This document shows, piece after piece, positions 46,107-54,113 of a DNA stretch of 64,000 nt. The notes under the pieces are model-generated. The model was not told the DNA's origin, searched no databases, and saw only the letters and a list, made by a program, of their open reading frames with translations. The stretch is from Pseudomonas rustica. Its GTDB lineage: Bacteria > Pseudomonadota > Gammaproteobacteria > Pseudomonadales > Pseudomonadaceae. The translations under genes were made by a program, and so were the position numbers. Numbering within the stretch: the first letter of the stretch is position 1; the number at the start of each line of letters is the position of its first letter. The stretch lies in contig NZ_JAGYHF010000004.1 of assembly GCF_018336155.1 (NCBI RefSeq), forward strand, positions 310,001-374,000. Direction: 5' to 3'.

Positions 46107-47509
46107 GGGAAACGGCCTCCGTGCCGACGGCACTGAAACGCGGAAAAGGGAATCGGATCAATCGGGAAACGCGGGCGCAGCCAGCCGACATCCTTACGTC
46201 CGGTGGCCTGGCGCAAACGGTCGCTGCAATAGCCGACGCACATGCGCCCCTGACAATCGCCCATGCTCACGCGGGTGCGCATTTTCAGACTGGCGATGTC
46301 TTGCACGCCTTGCTCCAGCGCCAGATCGATGTCGGCACGGGTGGCGTGTTCGCAGCGGCAGATAACCGTGTCGGCCGCGGGCAATGCCGTCTGGCCAGCC
46401 CCGCGTTCGGTGTAGCGATCGACCGCCGCGCGAAACCGCACAATGGCTTTGAGTTTGCTCAGAAAGCGGTCGCGGCGAATCTGCGCCAGTTCCTCTTCGA
46501 AGACGCCGCGTTGCAAGAGGATCGACGTGGCGGCAATTTTGCCGGCGAGCATCGCCGCTTCACCGCCGCGAATCCCGCCCATGTCACCGGCCAGATGCAC
46601 GTGAGGCTGATTGCTTTGCTGCCAGATATTCGAATGGGCACGCAGATAACCGTCGTCACTGAAACCGTGATCCAGGCCCATTTGCTGACTGAGCTGCGTA
46701 CGCGGGATAAAGCCGTAACCGACGGCCAATGTCTGCGCTTCAAAACGCTCGACGCGGGCCATGTCCGGTTCCCACGTGGCCGAATACGGCGCGACGCTGA
46801 CGCTTTTCAGCCCACCCTCGCCGTGGGCTTCGACCACGCCCCAGCCGTAGTGCATCGCAATGCCGTGCAATTTGAGATAGGCCAGCATGCTCAACCCGTC
46901 GAGAAAAAGCTGTGGTTTGTTTAGCAGCGCCAGACTCTCCCGGGCGATCTTGCCGAACGCACAGGCCTCATAAACGCCAGACACCTTGACGCCGGACGCA
47001 TGCAGTTGCGTCGCCACCAACGGCAGCAGGGGCCCGGTGCCGGCAATGATCACGGGGCTTTGGGGTTTGACCACGCCACTTTTAATCTGCAACTGCAGGC
47101 CGCCGAGCATGATCACGCCCGGTAGCGTCCAGCCAGGAAACGGCACGCTGCGTTCGTGGCAACCGGCCGCCAGCAACAGCTGCGGGTATTCGATTTCGTG
47201 GAGTTGTTCATCACCATCAAGCACCACCAGCGCGCGAGTACCTTCGGCACCGACCACGCGATGGTTGAGCCGGACGTCAATCAGTTCGGCATGCTGCTGA
47301 AATTCACCGTGCAATTTGCCCAGCGCTTCCGCGTACTGCGGCCCGAGGTAATCCAGTTGCACGCCATCGCGCAATGGCCCGCGATAGACCACACCGCCCA
47401 GACGCGAAGCCTCTTCCAGCAGCGTGCAACGCACGCCGTGGCGAGCCAGTTCGATGGCCGCTGCCATGCCTGCCGGTCCACCGCCGACAATCACCGGATG
47501 CCTGTTCAT
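46103..47509 (-). CDS. hcnB: Hydrogen cyanide synthase subunit HcnB
   Basis: The 468-residue FAD/NAD-type subunit of the HCN synthase begins PVIVGGGPAGMAAAIELARH. It has a second dinucleotide fold (PVIIAGTGPLLPLVATQLHA) and a C-terminal BFD-like 2Fe-2S domain with VICRCEHATRADID and MGDCQGRMCVGYC. It presumably links glycine oxidation by HcnC to electron transfer. It overlaps hcnA by four bases upstream and hcnC by four downstream, so the three are translated in step. Confidence 0.95.
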   Translation of the reverse strand: MNRHPVIVGGGPAGMAAAIELARHGVRCTLLEEASRLGGVVYRGPLRDGVQLDYLGPQYAEALGKLHGEFQQHAELIDVRLNHRVVGAEGTRALVVLDGDEQLHEIEYPQLLLAAGCHERSVPFPGWTLPGVIMLGGLQLQIKSGVVKPQSPVIIAGTGPLLPLVATQLHASGVKVSGVYEACAFGKIARESLALLNKPQLFLDGLSMLAYLKLHGIAMHYGWGVVEAHGEGGLKSVSVAPYSATWEPDMARVERFEAQTLAVGYGFIPRTQLSQQMGLDHGFSDDGYLRAHSNIWQQSNQPHVHLAGDMGGIRGGEAAMLAGKIAATSILLQRGVFEEELAQIRRDRFLSKLKAIVRFRAAVDRYTERGAGQTALPAADTVICRCEHATRADIDLALEQGVQDIASLKMRTRVSMGDCQGRMCVGYCSDRLRQATGRKDVGWLRPRFPIDPIPFSAFQCRRHGGRFP

Positions 47510-47820
47510 ACGACCTCCTGCTCGGTGATGCGGTTGACGCCGGTTTCGATCTGCATGCCGTCGCGCACCACCGTCTGGCAGGCGCGGCGCTTATGCCGAC
47601 CATCGATTCTCACCAGACAGCACTGGCACACGCCCATGCCGCAGTAGGCACCGCTGATCTGGTCATGATCGTTACGTGCAATCTGGCGCAAGCCGAGGGA
47701 TTGAATGACGCTGAGAACGGTTTCGCCAATGGCGGCGTCGACCGACTGGCCGTTGATATGGACAGTCATATCCGCCTGCGCCAAGGGCTGGATATCGAAG
47801 GTTCTTTCTAGGCAGTGCAT
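47506..47820 (-). CDS. hcnA: Hydrogen cyanide synthase subunit HcnA (2Fe-2S)
   Basis: The 104-residue ferredoxin-like subunit has the plant-type cluster Cys60-x4-Cys65-x2-Cys68-x12-Cys81 (GAYCGMGVCQCCLVRIDGR). Its N-terminus MHCLERTFDIQPLAQADM is that of P. fluorescens-type HcnA. The ribosome-binding region is not a normal Shine-Dalgarno but the Rsm-type site TTCACGGATGAA directly before the ATG. Expression is therefore expected to need the Gac/Rsm cascade. It is first in the hcnABC operon. Confidence 0.95.
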   Translation of the reverse strand: MHCLERTFDIQPLAQADMTVHINGQSVDAAIGETVLSVIQSLGLRQIARNDHDQISGAYCGMGVCQCCLVRIDGRHKRRACQTVVRDGMQIETGVNRITEQEVV

Positions 47821-47825
47821 TGCAA

Positions 47826-47837
47826 TTCATCCGTGAA
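47826..47837 (-). promoter_or_regulatory. RsmA/RsmE binding site at the hcnA ribosome-binding site
   Basis: On the minus strand it reads TTCACGGATGAA, the hairpin with an exposed GGA known as the high-affinity RsmE target in hcnA of P. protegens. It overlaps the ribosome-binding region six bases from the start codon, so bound Rsm protein would block translation. Confidence 0.88.
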
Positions 47838-47980
47838 AATTTCAGGGGAGTTGTGCGTCAGCTCCTTGCTGCACTACAGCGTGTCGACGTGTTTACTTCA
47901 TCTGATTCGTGCGTCGTTTCGGCTACTACGTCAGCGCAGTATTTGCGCCTGATTCACTGTAGCTCACGCCCAGCCAGGGT

Positions 47981-48033
47981 CTGGATCAAATACGTTAGTG
48001 AATATTCCAGACGGAAATATTGATCCAGATCGG
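47981..48033. promoter_or_regulatory. Nested palindrome with ANR-like half-sites upstream of hcnA
   Basis: CTGGATCAA (47981-47989) and TTGATCCAG (48020-48028) are perfect inverted arms about 39 bp apart. A smaller repeat, AATATTCC...GGAAATATT, lies between them. The right arm extends to TTGAT-CCAG-ATCGG (48020-48033), matching eight of ten bases of the ANR/FNR box TTGAT-N4-ATCAA. ANR control of hcnA in low oxygen is established in related species. Confidence 0.5.
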
Positions 48034-48057
48034 TAACCGATCATTCAGGCAGAAACG

Positions 48058-48090
48058 AAAAAGCCGCTTGCACCCGAAGGTGCAAGCGGC
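48058..48090 (-). terminator. Rho-independent terminator of the small membrane-peptide gene
   Basis: On the minus strand GCCGCTTGCACC pairs perfectly with GGTGCAAGCGGC around TTCG and is followed by TTTTT. It lies 22 bp beyond the stop of the 24-residue gene and insulates the hcnA promoter. Confidence 0.93.
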
Positions 48091-48111
48091 CGAGGCATAA
48101 GCCCCAATAGA

Positions 48112-48186
48112 TCAGTGTACGAAAAGGGCGATCAGAATAATGATCGGGATCGGTACGCCGAGAAAAAACAGTAGAAGTGAGCGCAT
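48112..48186 (-). CDS. 24-residue single-span membrane peptide
   Basis: A short frame encodes MRSLLLFFLGVPIPIIILIA and four more residues. The peptide is one hydrophobic helix with a basic N-terminus and a Pro-x-Pro kink. AAGGAG precedes the ATG with seven bases spacing. The gene starts 15 bp after the 310-residue membrane protein gene and is closed by a strong intrinsic terminator, so it is cotranscribed and very likely translated. It may associate with the larger neighbour. I do not know a function. Confidence 0.8.
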   Translation of the reverse strand: MRSLLLFFLGVPIPIIILIALFVH

Positions 48187-48201
48187 GGTGATGCTCCTTG
48201 T

Positions 48202-49134
48202 TTAACGGACTGGAGTGGTCGTGGTGTAGGTATCGACTTCAACGTACTCGACTGCATCGCGACGACGACCGCCAAAGGTGGCCGCGAGGCTGGCGAAGAA
48301 GGCACCGGCCAGCAGCGCGATGAACATCCACAGCGAAGTCCAGGCAGCGACTTTCGCAGCGGTGTCAGCCGCTTGTTGAGCTTTGACTTTGGCGTCGGCG
48401 ATGGCTTTCTGAGTGCGGGCATAGACTTCATCTACGCGGCGCTCGGCATCAGCCTGCGACAAGTTAGTACGTTGAGCGACCAACTGCGCCAGGTAGGTAC
48501 GATCCTCGGCACTCAGCTGACCGTTGGCCAGGCTTTGCGCAAAGATGCGGGCCACGGCGCCGTGGGCAGCGTCATCGCTGACCGAAGCCGGGCGATCATC
48601 ACGGAACAGGCTGTCGATGAAGTAACCGTACTGGTTGCTGTCGGTGTTCGCCGCAGCGGTACCGGCCGCCTGGGTCATGGCACTGGCTGCACCGCCCGCC
48701 ACGCTGGCACCGGCCTGCACACCGCCGCTGACAATGCTGCTGACCGAGCCGACCACCAATGTTGCGGTGACCAACGTTGCCACACACCAGGCGAGGAAAC
48801 CGTGCGCGGTGTCGCGGAAGTACACCTCGTCACCGTGCATGTTCGCCCACTTGACGCGCAGACGCCCGGCCACATAACCGCCCATGCCGGAAGCGATAAT
48901 CTGCGTCGCCGCCAGCCACACGATCGTTGAAATACCCAGGCCCTTGGCACTCACGCCCTCCCCGGCCCACGGTGAAACAGCGGAGAAACCCAAACCGAAA
49001 CCGAGCAGTACAAGGATCAACGACAATGCCGCAGCCGCCGCCGCGCCAGCGAAGATCGCGCCCCAGGACACCCCTGAGACGTTGCTCGAATCTCCTTCAA
49101 AGGCAGGATAAAACCCATCAGAGGATCTATTCAT
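48202..49134 (-). CDS. Four-helix membrane protein of unknown function (PhnA-like annotation in some genomes)
   Basis: The 310-residue protein has about four hydrophobic segments. They are SWGAIFAGAAAAAALSLILV (near 24-50), GISTIVWLAATQIIASGMGG (near 68-87), FLAWCVATLVTATLVVGSVS (near 113-135) and WTSLWMFIALLAGAFFASLA (near 266-288). Between helices three and four lies an Ala/Gln-rich helical part with DAAHGAVARIFAQSLANGQL and a coiled-coil-like ADAERRVDEVYARTQKAIAD. The C-terminus is RRRDAVEYVEVDTYTTTTPV. No catalytic motif is seen. The 24-residue peptide gene follows. Confidence 0.75.
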   Translation of the reverse strand: MNRSSDGFYPAFEGDSSNVSGVSWGAIFAGAAAAAALSLILVLLGFGLGFSAVSPWAGEGVSAKGLGISTIVWLAATQIIASGMGGYVAGRLRVKWANMHGDEVYFRDTAHGFLAWCVATLVTATLVVGSVSSIVSGGVQAGASVAGGAASAMTQAAGTAAANTDSNQYGYFIDSLFRDDRPASVSDDAAHGAVARIFAQSLANGQLSAEDRTYLAQLVAQRTNLSQADAERRVDEVYARTQKAIADAKVKAQQAADTAAKVAAWTSLWMFIALLAGAFFASLAATFGGRRRDAVEYVEVDTYTTTTPVR

Positions 49135-49443
49135 TGTTGTTCTGCTCCAGGCATGAAAAATGGTGTTACAACTCGTTCGAGAGAGGAATTGCAGCGACCG
49201 TGCCAGATGCAGAGATTAAATAAATCGTTTATTTTCAATCAGTTATAAAGAATGAACTTCCTAAGACCATGCAAATTGCAACAAGCTGTGAATTACAGCG
49301 GGTTTTATGCATTAGTCTGCATTGACCCGCAGCAAGCGAATCTGCGTTTCTGACAGCCCTTACATGAAAGTTAATTTAAAGCGTCAGGCAAAAATCTTGG
49401 CAAAATGCTGCCATTCCGTTTCAACCGATCAGCAGGCCTGCCC
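49135..49443. other. AT-rich divergent promoter region before the two-component genes
   Basis: This 309-bp gap between divergent genes is AT-rich, with no gene visible. TTAATTTAAAG near 49370 resembles the tandem TTAA-type half-sites of OmpR-family regulators and could serve autoregulation, but this is weak. Confidence 0.4.
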
Positions 49444-50127
49444 ATGACTCGCATTTTGACCATCGAAGACGACGCCGTGACCGCCCGGGAAATCGTTGCC
49501 GAACTGAGCAGCCATGGCCTCGACGTGGATTGGGTCGACAATGGCCGAGAAGGCCTGGATCGTGCCGTCAGCGGCAACTACGACCTGATCACTCTTGATC
49601 GCATGCTGCCCGAACTGGATGGCCTGGCCATCGTCACAACGCTGCGCACCATGGGCGTATCGACACCGATTCTGATGATCAGCGCCCTCTCCGATGTTGA
49701 TGAACGCGTGCGCGGTTTGCGCGCCGGTGGTGATGACTATCTGACCAAACCGTTCGCCACCGATGAGATGGCCGCGCGGGTTGAAGTGCTGTTGCGCCGC
49801 CAAAGCAGCGCCGATACGCCACCGACCACGTTGCAAGTCGCCGACCTTGAGCTGGATTTGATCAGCCACGAAGCACGCCGCGCCGAGCAAGTGCTGACGC
49901 TGCTGCCGACCGAATATAAATTGCTCGAATTTCTGATGCGCAACAGCGGCCAGATTCTGTCGCGGATGATGATTTTCGAGGAAGTCTGGGGCTATCACTT
50001 CGACCCGGGCACCAACCTGATCGACGTGCACATCGGCCGCTTGCGCAAGAAAATCGACGCGGTGGGCAATGTTCCACTGATCCGCACGGTACGGGGCTCC
50101 GGTTATGTCATTGCCGAACCCGTCTGA
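49444..50127 (+). CDS. OmpR/PhoB-family response regulator
   Basis: The 227-residue protein has a receiver domain with Asp9/Asp10, phospho-acceptor Asp52 (LITLDRMLPELDG) and the conserved Lys in DDYLTKPFA. A winged-helix output domain follows (LLPTEYKLLEFLMRNSGQIL, MIFEEVWGYHFDPGTNLIDV, and HIGRLRKKID). Its 3' end overlaps the kinase gene by 23 bp. The signal is unknown; from memory it resembles the iron-related PirR of P. aeruginosa, but I could not check this. Confidence 0.93.
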   Translation: MTRILTIEDDAVTAREIVAELSSHGLDVDWVDNGREGLDRAVSGNYDLITLDRMLPELDGLAIVTTLRTMGVSTPILMISALSDVDERVRGLRAGGDDYLTKPFATDEMAARVEVLLRRQSSADTPPTTLQVADLELDLISHEARRAEQVLTLLPTEYKLLEFLMRNSGQILSRMMIFEEVWGYHFDPGTNLIDVHIGRLRKKIDAVGNVPLIRTVRGSGYVIAEPV

Positions 50128-51499
50128 CGGTTGGCGCTCTTCCAGCAGCCGCTTGCTGGCGCTGTACAGCTCGTTGTTCGTGGCCTGGAGCGCGATCCTC
50201 ATGGGGGTCATGTATTACGAGGTGTCCAGCTACCTCGATAACCTCGCCAAGCATTCGCTGATGCAACGTCAGCATCTGTTCTCGCACTTTCGCGGCGAAC
50301 AATTGGAAGACGCCCTCGCCGCGAGCATGACTTTCGACATTCGTGGCATCGACGCTTATGGCCTGTTCGACGTCGAAGGCCGCTACCTTGGCGGCGCCCT
50401 GCAACAAATCCCCGAAGGTCTGCCGCTGGACGGCAAGATTCACATGCTCGCCGACTGCGCGGGCTCCGATGATCCGACCCTGCCCAACGACAGTTGCGAC
50501 GCCGTCGCCACGCAAACCCGTGACGGCCGCTGGCTGGTGCTGCTGCGCGATAACGGTTCGCTGTTCGCGGTGACGCGGATCATTCTGCATGCGTTGTTCT
50601 GGGGGGTGTCATTCACGATTCTGCCGGGGATCGCCGGTTGGCACTTGCTGCGACGCCGACCTTTGCGGCGGATCAGAGCGATTCAGGACAGCGCTCAGGC
50701 GATCGTCGCGGGCGACTTGACCCATCGCCTGCCGCTGTCCAACCGCCGCGATGAACTGGACATGCTCGCCGCCATCGTCAATGCCATGCTTGAACGCATC
50801 GAACGTTTGATGAACGAGGTCAAGGGGGTTTGCGACAACATCGCCCATGACTTGCGCACACCGTTGACCCGCTTGCGCGCGCAGTTGTATCGCATGCAGC
50901 AACAGGCGGGTGAAGGCTCGCAGGAAGCAGCGCAACTGGATTTGGTGTTGGCTGAGGCGGACACGCTGATGGCGCGGTTTCGAGGGTTGTTGCGGATTTC
51001 CGAACTGGAAGATCGCCAGCGCCGCTCCGGTTTTGTCGAGCTGGATCCGGTGCAATTGCTGCAGGAACTGCATGAGTTTTATCTGCCGCTGGCTGAAGAA
51101 GATGAGCTGCATTTCGAACTGAACATGCCGGAAACATTGCCGGCGCTGAATGGCGACCGGGCGTTGTTGTTTGAGGCGCTGGCGAACCTGTTGAGCAACT
51201 CGATCAAGTTCACGCCGGCGGGCGGAACTGTGATTTTGCGCGGTGTGAATGTCGATGGGCAGACGCGCATCGAAGTGCACGATTCGGGGCCGGGGATTGC
51301 CGAGTCCGAGCGGGAGGCGGTGTTTCAACGCTTCTATCGCACCGAGGGTGGACAGCCGCAGAGCGGGTTCGGATTGGGGCTGTCGATCGTTGCGGCGATT
51401 GTCAGCTTGCACGGCTTCAACCTTGAAGTCGGCACCAGCGACCTCAGCGGCGCGAAACTGGTGCTCGACTGCCGGCAGAGCCTGATCACCCATTCTTGA
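50105..51499 (+). CDS. Sensor histidine kinase of the two-component pair
   Basis: The 464-residue inner-membrane kinase has a first membrane helix at about 17-37 and a periplasmic sensor of about 115 residues with a Cys pair (DCAGSDDPTLPNDSCDAVAT). A second helix lies near 155-178, then HAMP, HisKA with His248 in CDNIAHDLRTPLTRLRAQLY, and a HATPase domain (LLSNSIKFTPAGG, DSGPGIAES, GFGLGLSIVAAIV). The two periplasmic Cys could form a disulfide or bind metal. It is coupled to the response regulator by overlap. Confidence 0.93.
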   Translation: MSLPNPSDGWRSSSSRLLALYSSLFVAWSAILMGVMYYEVSSYLDNLAKHSLMQRQHLFSHFRGEQLEDALAASMTFDIRGIDAYGLFDVEGRYLGGALQQIPEGLPLDGKIHMLADCAGSDDPTLPNDSCDAVATQTRDGRWLVLLRDNGSLFAVTRIILHALFWGVSFTILPGIAGWHLLRRRPLRRIRAIQDSAQAIVAGDLTHRLPLSNRRDELDMLAAIVNAMLERIERLMNEVKGVCDNIAHDLRTPLTRLRAQLYRMQQQAGEGSQEAAQLDLVLAEADTLMARFRGLLRISELEDRQRRSGFVELDPVQLLQELHEFYLPLAEEDELHFELNMPETLPALNGDRALLFEALANLLSNSIKFTPAGGTVILRGVNVDGQTRIEVHDSGPGIAESEREAVFQRFYRTEGGQPQSGFGLGLSIVAAIVSLHGFNLEVGTSDLSGAKLVLDCRQSLITHS

Positions 51500-51520
51500 A
51501 GTTCATGTGGAATGCAATCC

Positions 51521-52866
51521 CTGTGGGAGCGGGCGCACCACAAATCAGTGTAGGAGCTGAGCTTGCTCGCGAAAGCGCTGTGTCAGGCAACAAATGTATC
51601 GACTGACCCACCGCATTCGCGGGCAAGCCCGGCTCCCACAGGGTCCTCGGCTATACACAAAATCCCGGGCACACCACAAATCAGTGTAGGAGCTGAGCTT
51701 GCTCGCGATGGCGGTGTGTCAGGCAACAAATGTATCGTCTGATCCACCGCTTTCGCGAGCAAGCTCGGCTCCTACAGGGTTCTTAGTCGCACAAAAAATC
51801 CCGTGCACACCACAAATTAGAGTAGGAGCTGAGCTTGCTCGCGAAAGCGGTGTGCCAGGCAACAAATGTATCGTCTGATCCTCCGCTTTCGCGAGCAAGC
51901 TCGGCTCCTACAGGGTTCTTAGTCGCACAAAAAATCCCGTGCACACCACAAATCAGTGCAGGAGCTGAGCTTGCTCGCGATGGCGGTGGGTCAGGCAATA
52001 AATGTATCGTCTGATCCACCGCTATCGCGAGCAAGCCCGGCTCCCACAGGGTTCTTAGTCGCACAAAAAATCCCGTGCACACCACAAATCAGTGTAGGAG
52101 CTGAGCTTGCTCGCGAAGGCGGTGTGTCAGGCAACAAATGTATCGTCTGATCCTCCGCTTTCGCGAGCAAGCTCGGCTCCTACAGGGTTCTTAGTCGCAC
52201 AAAAAATCCCGTGCACACCACAAATCAGAGTAGGAGCTGAGCTTGCTCGCGATGGCGGTGGGTCAGGCAATAAATGTATCGTCTGATCCACCGCTTTCGC
52301 GAGCAAGCTCGGCTCCTACAGGGTTCTTAGTCGCACAAAAAATCCCGTGCACACCACAAATCAGTGTAGGAGCTGAGCTTGCTCGCGAAGGCGGTGTGTC
52401 AGGCAACAAATGTATCGTCTGATCCACCGCTTTCGCGAGCAAGCTCGGCTCTTACAGGGTTCTTAGTCGCACAAAAAATCCCGTGCACACCACAAATCAG
52501 TGTAGGAGCTGAGCTTGCTCGCGAAGGCGGTGGGTCAGGCAATAAATGTATCGTCTGATCCACCGCTTTCGCGAGCAAGCTCGGCTCCTACAGGGTTCTT
52601 AGTCGCACAAAAAATCCCGTGCACACCACAAATCAGAGTAGGAGCTGAGCTTGCTCGCGATGGCGGTGGGTCAGGCAATAAATGTATCGTCTGATCCACC
52701 GCTTTCGCGAGCAAGCTCGGCTCCTACAGGGTTCTTAGTCGCACAAAAAATCCCGTGCACACCACAAATCAGTGTAGGAGCTGAGCTTGCTCGCGAAGGC
52801 GGTGTGTCAGGCAACAAATGTATCGTCTGATCCTCCGCTTTCGCGAGCAAGCTCGGCTCCTACAAG
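51521..52866. repeat. Tandem array of ten REP-B REPIN units with an exact 136-bp period
   Basis: Each unit holds TAGGAGCTGAGCTTGCTCGC, a spacer with CAGGCAACAAATGTATCGTC, the inverted partner ending AAGCTCGGCTCCTA, and a linker CAGGGTTCTTAGTCGCACAA leading to ACACCACAAATCAG. The TAGGAG starts fall at 51551, 51687, 51823, 51959 (as CAGGAG), 52095, 52231, 52367, 52503, 52639 and 52775, a constant 136 bp. Units 1 and 2 are the most diverged. Units 6-7 and 9-10 share variants, suggesting recent block duplication. The 1.38-kb gap has no gene. Confidence 0.95.
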
Positions 52867-52881
52867 GGATTTTGCGGTGGC

Positions 52882-53292
52882 TTAGGTTGGGTAGTTGGCC
52901 CGCAGGGCTTCGAGGCCGCCTTGATAGATGCCGGTGAACAGCGCCACCACTTCTTCATCGCTCACGCCTTTGGCGGTGAAGCGCCCTGACCACGTCACCC
53001 GTGCGCCCTGCCCCTGAGCTTCAACCTTGATCGTCGCCAGATAATCCGTTGCCGGAAACGGTGCCTGCTCGATCGAGTAACTGTAGGTCTTGGCGGCGTT
53101 ATCGAACGCTTGCAGGCGTTCGATGACCACGGCGCCGTCAGCGGTTTGCAAGGTGCGAACACGGCCGCCGTCGCTCAGTTCACTCTTGGGAATGAACGGC
53201 AGCCAGTCCGGCAGCGTGTTGAAGCCGCCGATCAATTGCCAGACCTGATCGGCCGAGGCCGGGATGTCGATATGTGCAGATGCAGATGCCAT
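52882..53292 (-). CDS. SRPBCC/polyketide-cyclase-like lipid-binding fold protein
   Basis: The 136-residue protein has the START-like pattern HIDIPASADQVWQLIGGFNT, LPDWLPFIPKSELSDGGRVR, a central beta-sheet (YSYSIEQAPFPATDYLATIK) and a C-terminal helix (SDEEVVALFTGIYQGGLEAL). Such proteins bind hydrophobic ligands or act as small cyclases or dehydratases; no specific role can be assigned. It ends a three-gene operon with an SDR and an aldo-keto reductase. Confidence 0.85.
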   Translation of the reverse strand: MASASAHIDIPASADQVWQLIGGFNTLPDWLPFIPKSELSDGGRVRTLQTADGAVVIERLQAFDNAAKTYSYSIEQAPFPATDYLATIKVEAQGQGARVTWSGRFTAKGVSDEEVVALFTGIYQGGLEALRANYPT

Positions 53293-53315
53293 GGATAAAC
53301 GTCTCTCTCAAGAAT

Positions 53316-54113
53316 TCAAATAGTCAGGCTGTCGACCACGCCGCCATCGACGCGCAACGCAGCGCCCGTGGTAGCCGAGGACAGCGGCGAAGCAATGTAA
53401 GTCACCAGGTGCGCGACTTCTTCAACATCCGCAACACGCTGGATGATCGAGGTCGGGCGGGCCTTGAGCACAAAGGCGTCGGCCTCATCGCGCAAGTTGC
53501 GGCCAGACTCGGCGGCGGCATCCTTGAGCATGTCTTGCAGGCCATCGGTGAACGTCGGCCCCGGCAAAATCGCGTTCACCGTCACACCAGTGCCCGCCAA
53601 GCGCTTGGCCAAACCGTGGGACACCGCGAGGTTGGCGCTTTTGGTCACGCCATAATTGATCATGTCGGCCGGCGTCGCCACCCCGGATTCCGAGGACAGA
53701 AAGATCACCCGTCCCCAGCCCTGCTCGACCATCGCCGGCACGTAATGCCGCGCCAGGCGCACACCGGAAATCACGTTGACCTCATAGAAACGCGTCCACT
53801 CGCTGTCCGGCGCATCGAAGAAATCGACGGCGTCGAAGATGCCAAGGTTATTCACCAGAATGTCCGCGCGCGGTTCGGCGGCGAACAGTGTCTGCGCGCC
53901 CTCCGCCGTGCCGAGGTCGGCCGCCAGACCGCGTAATTGCGCGCCCGGCACTTTCTCGCGAATGCTCGCCAACGCCTGCTCGACCTTGCCGTTGTCGCGG
54001 CCGATCACCACCACCGTGGCGCCGGCTTCGGCCAGCGACTGGCTGATGCCCAGACCGATCCCAGCGGTGCTGCCGCTGACGATGGCCAGTTTTCCACTCA
54101 GATCAATCTTCAT
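53316..54113 (-). CDS. Short-chain dehydrogenase/reductase
   Basis: The 265-residue classical SDR binds NAD(P) at IVSGSTAGIGLGISQSLAEA. Other markers are NNLGIFDAVDFFDA, the catalytic Ser in VIFLSSESGVATPADMINYG and the Tyr-x-x-x-Lys pair in NYGVTKSANLAVSHGLAKRL. The C-terminal TGAALRVDGGVVDSL is standard. Substrate is unknown. Its start overlaps the aldo-keto reductase stop by four bases (ATGA). Confidence 0.93.
   Translation of the reverse strand: MKIDLSGKLAIVSGSTAGIGLGISQSLAEAGATVVVIGRDNGKVEQALASIREKVPGAQLRGLAADLGTAEGAQTLFAAEPRADILVNNLGIFDAVDFFDAPDSEWTRFYEVNVISGVRLARHYVPAMVEQGWGRVIFLSSESGVATPADMINYGVTKSANLAVSHGLAKRLAGTGVTVNAILPGPTFTDGLQDMLKDAAAESGRNLRDEADAFVLKARPTSIIQRVADVEEVAHLVTYIASPLSSATTGAALRVDGGVVDSLTI

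Noticed and set aside
44850..47820. Plain D-amino-acid or hydroxyproline oxidase cluster instead of hcnABC
   Set aside because: Sizes of 104, 468 and 419 residues, the near-invariant HcnC stretches and the Rsm site before the first gene all identify HCN synthase.
47840..48057. LuxR-type quorum-sensing box upstream of hcnA
   Set aside because: I searched for a CT-N12-AG palindrome with conserved flanks and found only weak partial matches.
51521..52866. CRISPR array
   Set aside because: The repeats are 136 bp and continuous, the intervening sequence is conserved rather than unique, each unit is a REP palindrome pair, and no cas gene is present.
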